From Gemmatimonadetes bacterium 2013_60CM_65_52 (GTDB taxonomy: Bacteria > Gemmatimonadota > Gemmatimonadetes > Gemmatimonadales > Gemmatimonadaceae), in the NCBI GenBank assembly GCA_002215645.1, contig NGFI01000005.1:488678-552677 (forward strand): 64,000 bases of DNA, in the 5' to 3' direction. Numbering within the stretch: position 1 is the stretch's first letter; every line of letters starts with the position of its first letter. Both the position numbers and the translations under genes were made by a program. The notes under the pieces are model-generated. The model was given only the letters and a program-made list of their open reading frames with translations, searched no databases and was not told where the DNA came from. Below, piece after piece: positions 60,862 through 64,000 of the stretch.

Positions 60862-61644
60862 GTGAAAGACGAAAGATTAGTTGCAGCGATTACTGGCGGC
60901 GCCCAGGGTATCGGGCGCCGGACAGCTGAGGTACTCGCGGAACGGGGCTTCCGCATAACGTTGACCGATCTGCGGCAGCCCGAAGAGACGATCGCATCGA
61001 TTCAGGCAAATGGCGGTGAGGTGACCGCCGTCATGGGCGACATCTCGGACGAAGCCATCGTCAAGACGTTTGTCGATCACGTCTACGACCAATGGGGCCG
61101 CGCCGACGTCCTGGTCAACAATGCCGGAATCAGCGCCATCGTCCCCGCCGAGAGCATGTCAGGAGCGGATTTCAGGCGCGTGCTCGACGTGAATCTCGTC
61201 GCACCCTTTCTGTTGGCGCGGGAATTCGGAAAGCGAATGCTCGCCGCAAAGAGCGGCTGTATCATCAACGTGGCATCGATCGCCGGCCTGGTTGGAATCG
61301 CCGACCGCGCCGCATACAACGCCTCGAAGCATGGACTGATAGGCCTCACCCGGACGCTTGCCGCCGAGTGGGGCGGCCGAGGGATTCGCGTGAACGCCGT
61401 GTGTCCCGGATGGGTCAAGACCGAGATGGATGCGGCCGACCTGGGGGCTGGGTACTACAGCGACGACGACATCACAGGCCGCGTGCCAATGGGCCGCTTT
61501 GCAACGCCCGCGGACATCGCCTCGGCCGTCGCGTTCCTCGCGAATGAGCGGGAGAGTGGCTTCATCAACGGCCACACGCTGACTGTCGACGGGGGGTGGA
61601 CCGCGGATGGAAGTTGGCAGTCCCTGCGCATGCGCCATCGCTGA
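60862..61644 (+). CDS. Short-chain dehydrogenase/reductase (SDR)
   Basis: 260 residues of the classical SDR family. The cofactor loop TGGAQGIGRRTAE is at residues 11-23, NNAG is present, and the catalytic residues lie in VASIAGLVGIADRAAYNASK (Ser, then Y-x-x-x-K). The C-terminal FINGHTLTVDGGW is typical of 3-oxoacyl-ACP-reductase-like or sugar/alcohol dehydrogenases. Asp after the second strand (TLTDLRQ) suggests NAD(H) use. The substrate is not determined by sequence. GTG 60862 is chosen; a TTG at 60820 in the same frame would add 14 residues encoded by A+T-rich spacer. SemiSWEET follows. Confidence 0.9.
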   Translation: MKDERLVAAITGGAQGIGRRTAEVLAERGFRITLTDLRQPEETIASIQANGGEVTAVMGDISDEAIVKTFVDHVYDQWGRADVLVNNAGISAIVPAESMSGADFRRVLDVNLVAPFLLAREFGKRMLAAKSGCIINVASIAGLVGIADRAAYNASKHGLIGLTRTLAAEWGGRGIRVNAVCPGWVKTEMDAADLGAGYYSDDDITGRVPMGRFATPADIASAVAFLANERESGFINGHTLTVDGGWTADGSWQSLRMRHR

Positions 61645-61680
61645 CCGACAACAACCATCGAGCCACGAGCGAGGAAAGTC

Positions 61681-61956
61681 ATGGAAAGCAGCCAGGCCGC
61701 AACGATCATCGGAACTGCGGCGGCGACCTGTACCACGATCGCGTTCGTGCCGCAGATCCAGAGAATCCTGAAGACCGGCGGCAACGACGTATCGTACGCG
61801 ATGCTGGCGCTCTATCTGATGGGCGTCTCGCTCTGGCTCGCCTACGGATTGGTCATCGGCGCGCTGGCGCTGACCATTGCCAATGGTTTGTCCATCGTGT
61901 TCGTGAGCACTTGCATCGTCCTCAAGATGATGAAGGGGCGCGCGAAGATCGATTAG
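61681..61956 (+). CDS. SemiSWEET sugar transporter
   Basis: 91 residues with three membrane helices, the half-size relative of SWEET sugar uniporters, active as a dimer. The PQ-loop motif appears as TTIAFVPQIQRILKTGGNDV, followed by YAMLALYLMGVSLWLAYGL and ALALTIANGLSIVFVSTCIVL. Start ATG 61681 has GAGGAAAG about 5 nt upstream. Its stop overlaps the convergent stop of the next gene by 3 nt. Together with the SDR gene it may form a small sugar-handling unit (inference). Confidence 0.93.
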   Translation: MESSQAATIIGTAAATCTTIAFVPQIQRILKTGGNDVSYAMLALYLMGVSLWLAYGLVIGALALTIANGLSIVFVSTCIVLKMMKGRAKID

Positions 61957-64000
61957 CGATCGCGCTCCTCCCGATCCTCATCCGCAATGTCCAGCGACAT
62001 CGGGAAGAACAGCGCGCGGCGAACTGCGGGGTACGGTGTCTGCCACCCCTTTGCATTGTGCCACAGCAGGCGATTCAGCTTGTCGCTCGGCGCGGCATCG
62101 GGCTGATCGAAGCGCATGCGCGCCGAGGCGAGCGCGGCACGCCGTTCCGCGCCTGCATGCGGGCCGGTGAACGATGTGGCGCGGCGGTTCTTGTCGAGCA
62201 GCGACTGGTTCGGCTCGAGCGCCCGATACTGTGTGAGATCCGCGACGTCCGTAAAGCTCGCGCGCATGTCGGTCGCCACGAGATCGAAGATCGACATTGC
62301 CGGAAGGCCGAGCATGAGCTCGACGGTCTTCACCATGCTGGGCTGGACGTAGAACGTCGAGTCCACCGACCCGTGTCGCGAGTAGGGTGAGATGGCCAGT
62401 GCGACCGTGCGGTGTCCGTCGATGTGATCGACTCCGTTCTGTGCGTCGTCCTCCACCACGAGGATCGCCATGTCCTTCCAGAAGGAGGACTTCGTGAGCC
62501 CCTCGACGATCTTTCCAAGCGCGAAATCGTTGTCCGCCACGCACGCTCTCGGCGTGCACCATCCCGGAGTGGTTCCCTCCGTATGATCGTTGGGCAGGAT
62601 GATCATCACGAGGTTCGGCATGTCGCTCGCGGATTCCCACTGCGCGAGATGGTAGAGGATGTCTCCCGCCTTGACGACGTCGGGCGCCTCCTGCGTCCAG
62701 CCCGGATACTCCGGTACGAGCAGCCGATCGAGCGACGCGATCTGCGAGTGGGTGTTGTAACGCTCTCGGAGTAGCTCACGGTGATATGCGTAATCGCTCG
62801 GCCGTGCGAGGTAGTGCCCCATCATCGAGTCGCGCTGCGATGCGAGGCTCGTGCGCGGAGACGGTGCATACTCGCCGAAGATGGTCACGCTCTTGTTGCG
62901 GGCGACTGCCGATTCCCAGAGAAATCCACCAGCCGAATACGCGAGTGGATCCTCGCCTTCCGACGGGTAGCTCCGCCCGAAGTACAGCGGCCACATGGGA
63001 TAGTCCGTCTCGTTCGCCTGCGTCAGCCAGTTGTGCCCGTCCGCGGAATTTCCGCCGCTCGCGAAAAAGTGATCGAGTGTGACGAATTGCTCCGAGAGAG
63101 CGTGCGCATTGGGTGTCACGTCGCGGCCATACATCACGAGTGACGTGTCACTCGCACCGCGGCCGAGGTCGCCGAGTATCTGATCGTACGTCCGGTTCTC
63201 GCGGATGATGAAGACGACGTGATTGATCAGCGACGGATCTCCCGGGCGTTCCGGCACGGCCCGAGGCACATTACCGGCGACGATGACGTTCGTTCCGTTC
63301 GATGACGCAGGCGTCAGCCGATTGTTCGCTGCGACTGCCGTGGAGTACGCGGCCAGCTCGGCGGCAGATGGCACCGCGAGCACGTTCACCGATCCGCGCA
63401 CCGCGTGCACGTAACGGCCGACCTTTCCGCCCGATGTGCCCACTCCCGAGCCAGCACCGAGGAGCGCGCCTACCGCGAGAAAGCGTCCGTCGGGACTGAC
63501 GTCGAGACTCGCGGGATACCATGCGGTAGGGATGAGTCCAAGCAGTCGTGCCTTTGTTGGTCCCGCGCTTATGTCATACATCGCAACTGCATTCGCTCCG
63601 CCCAGGGCGACGTATAGCGTATCACCTCGTGGTGACAATGCGAGCGCTGTCGGAGCAAGCCCTGTCTGACGTTCGCGGAATGGTGCAATGGCAATCGTCG
63701 TCTCCACGACATCCCGCTTCGTGTCGATCACTCGCACGGAGTCGCTCACTCCCTCCGCGACGTACAGATGGCCGCCGCGGTCGTTCAGCACCAACCCGGT
63801 GGGATGCCGCCCGACGGGGATGTCCTTCACCACCGTACCTGCGTCGAGATCGACGACGCTGACGGAGCCGCCCATCGCCATGCCACGCTCGTCCACGCGA
63901 ACGGCTTCCGCTCGCGGATCGCAGCATTGGCGCGCCGAGGGTTGCCGCGCGGTCGGCTTTGCGCCACCGAGAATGGATACGTACGCGGTACGGCCGTCGC
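61953..64000 (-). CDS. YncE-like propeller / phosphoesterase protein (5' end cut by right edge)
   Basis: The frame is open from the right edge to TAA at 61953-61955. Its N-terminal part is a beta-propeller of YncE type (GGSVSVVDLDAG, GRHPTGLVLNDRGGHLYVAE, ALALSPRGDTLYVALG). The C-terminal ~400 residues match the phosphoesterase family of phospholipase C-like acid phosphatases: HVVFIIRENRTYDQILGDLG, TLDHFFASGGNSADGHNW, NDHTEGTTPG, VVEDDAQNGVDHIDGHRT and ISPYSRHGSVDS carry the metal-site residues. Such fused proteins are annotated as bifunctional YncE/alkaline-phosphatase family. The start is beyond the window, so a signal peptide is not seen. An in-frame GTG at about 63896 is inside the propeller and is not the start. 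The stop overlaps the SemiSWEET stop. Confidence 0.9.
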   Translation of the reverse strand, partial: DGRTAYVSILGGAKPTARQPSARQCCDPRAEAVRVDERGMAMGGSVSVVDLDAGTVVKDIPVGRHPTGLVLNDRGGHLYVAEGVSDSVRVIDTKRDVVETTIAIAPFRERQTGLAPTALALSPRGDTLYVALGGANAVAMYDISAGPTKARLLGLIPTAWYPASLDVSPDGRFLAVGALLGAGSGVGTSGGKVGRYVHAVRGSVNVLAVPSAAELAAYSTAVAANNRLTPASSNGTNVIVAGNVPRAVPERPGDPSLINHVVFIIRENRTYDQILGDLGRGASDTSLVMYGRDVTPNAHALSEQFVTLDHFFASGGNSADGHNWLTQANETDYPMWPLYFGRSYPSEGEDPLAYSAGGFLWESAVARNKSVTIFGEYAPSPRTSLASQRDSMMGHYLARPSDYAYHRELLRERYNTHSQIASLDRLLVPEYPGWTQEAPDVVKAGDILYHLAQWESASDMPNLVMIILPNDHTEGTTPGWCTPRACVADNDFALGKIVEGLTKSSFWKDMAILVVEDDAQNGVDHIDGHRTVALAISPYSRHGSVDSTFYVQPSMVKTVELMLGLPAMSIFDLVATDMRASFTDVADLTQYRALEPNQSLLDKNRRATSFTGPHAGAERRAALASARMRFDQPDAAPSDKLNRLLWHNAKGWQTPYPAVRRALFFPMSLDIADEDREERDR

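Overview
The window is a 64-kb piece of a GC-rich, Gram-negative-type bacterial chromosome. The combination of a meso-DAP type MurE, an MglA/roadblock/PATAN motility module, secreted VPS10-like and YncE/phosphoesterase beta-propeller proteins, and very tight gene packing is most consistent with the phylum Gemmatimonadota. That assignment is inference; there is no rRNA here. Almost everything reads left to right. Only two left-edge genes, a lipid-kinase-like gene (37.5-38.4 kb) and the right-edge phosphoesterase are on the minus strand. No stretch longer than 300 bases lacks a gene.

Layout. (1) 0-8.1 kb: the start of a secreted protein and a small membrane protein (both minus), then tilS-hpt-ftsH, an 18-bp terminator, and folP-cdaA-TMEM260-like (DUF2723) protein. 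(2) 8.1-16.0 kb: yggS, divIVA-like, purine nucleoside phosphorylase, ileS, a TraR/DksA zinc-finger protein, two tandem lspA genes and rluD. This order closely matches the Bacillus subtilis block ylmE...divIVA-ileS-ylyA-lspA-ylyB. (3) 16.0-35.2 kb, running on with gaps of at most 21 nt: a chemosensory and polarity locus with three cheW, cheY, cheA, cheC, cheR, cheD and cheB. Interleaved with these are a giant TPR protein, two PATAN(DUF4388)-TPR proteins, three roadblock-like proteins, an MglA-type GTPase, a 640-residue protein made of two DnaA-type AAA+ modules, an ExeA-like ATPase and a membrane-anchored HELAH peptidase. No chemoreceptor and no flagellar gene is present. (4) 35.2-37.5 kb: a 56-residue membrane protein behind a consensus TTGACA promoter, tRNA-Val(TAC), and a secreted TPR protein closed by a bidirectional terminator. 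(5) 38.4-55.5 kb: the division and cell wall (dcw) cluster rsmH-ftsL-ftsI-murE-murF-mraY-murD-ftsW-murG-murC-ftsQ-ftsA-ftsZ followed by an M23 peptidase. It lacks mraZ, murB and ddl, and its FtsI carries a C-terminal PASTA domain. (6) 55.6-64 kb: a BatA/VWA-like membrane protein, a 1,082-residue VPS10-type propeller, a large palindromic repeat, an SDR oxidoreductase, a SemiSWEET, and a convergent secreted propeller/phosphoesterase running off the right edge.

How it works together (inference): region 3 looks like one regulatory unit. Chemosensory signalling (CheA/CheY/CheW with CheC/CheD/CheB/CheR adaptation) is encoded with an MglA GTPase, roadblock regulators and PATAN adaptors, which in other bacteria set the polarity of type IV pili or gliding machinery. 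The tandem DnaA-like ATPase inside it has no DNA-binding domain and is the best candidate for an undescribed component. Two sequence habits stand out. Several transcription units start with a TAnnnT box only 5-10 nt upstream of the ATG, which suggests leaderless or nearly leaderless mRNA. Two genes, possibly three, appear to start at CTG in a CTGA stop/start overlap.
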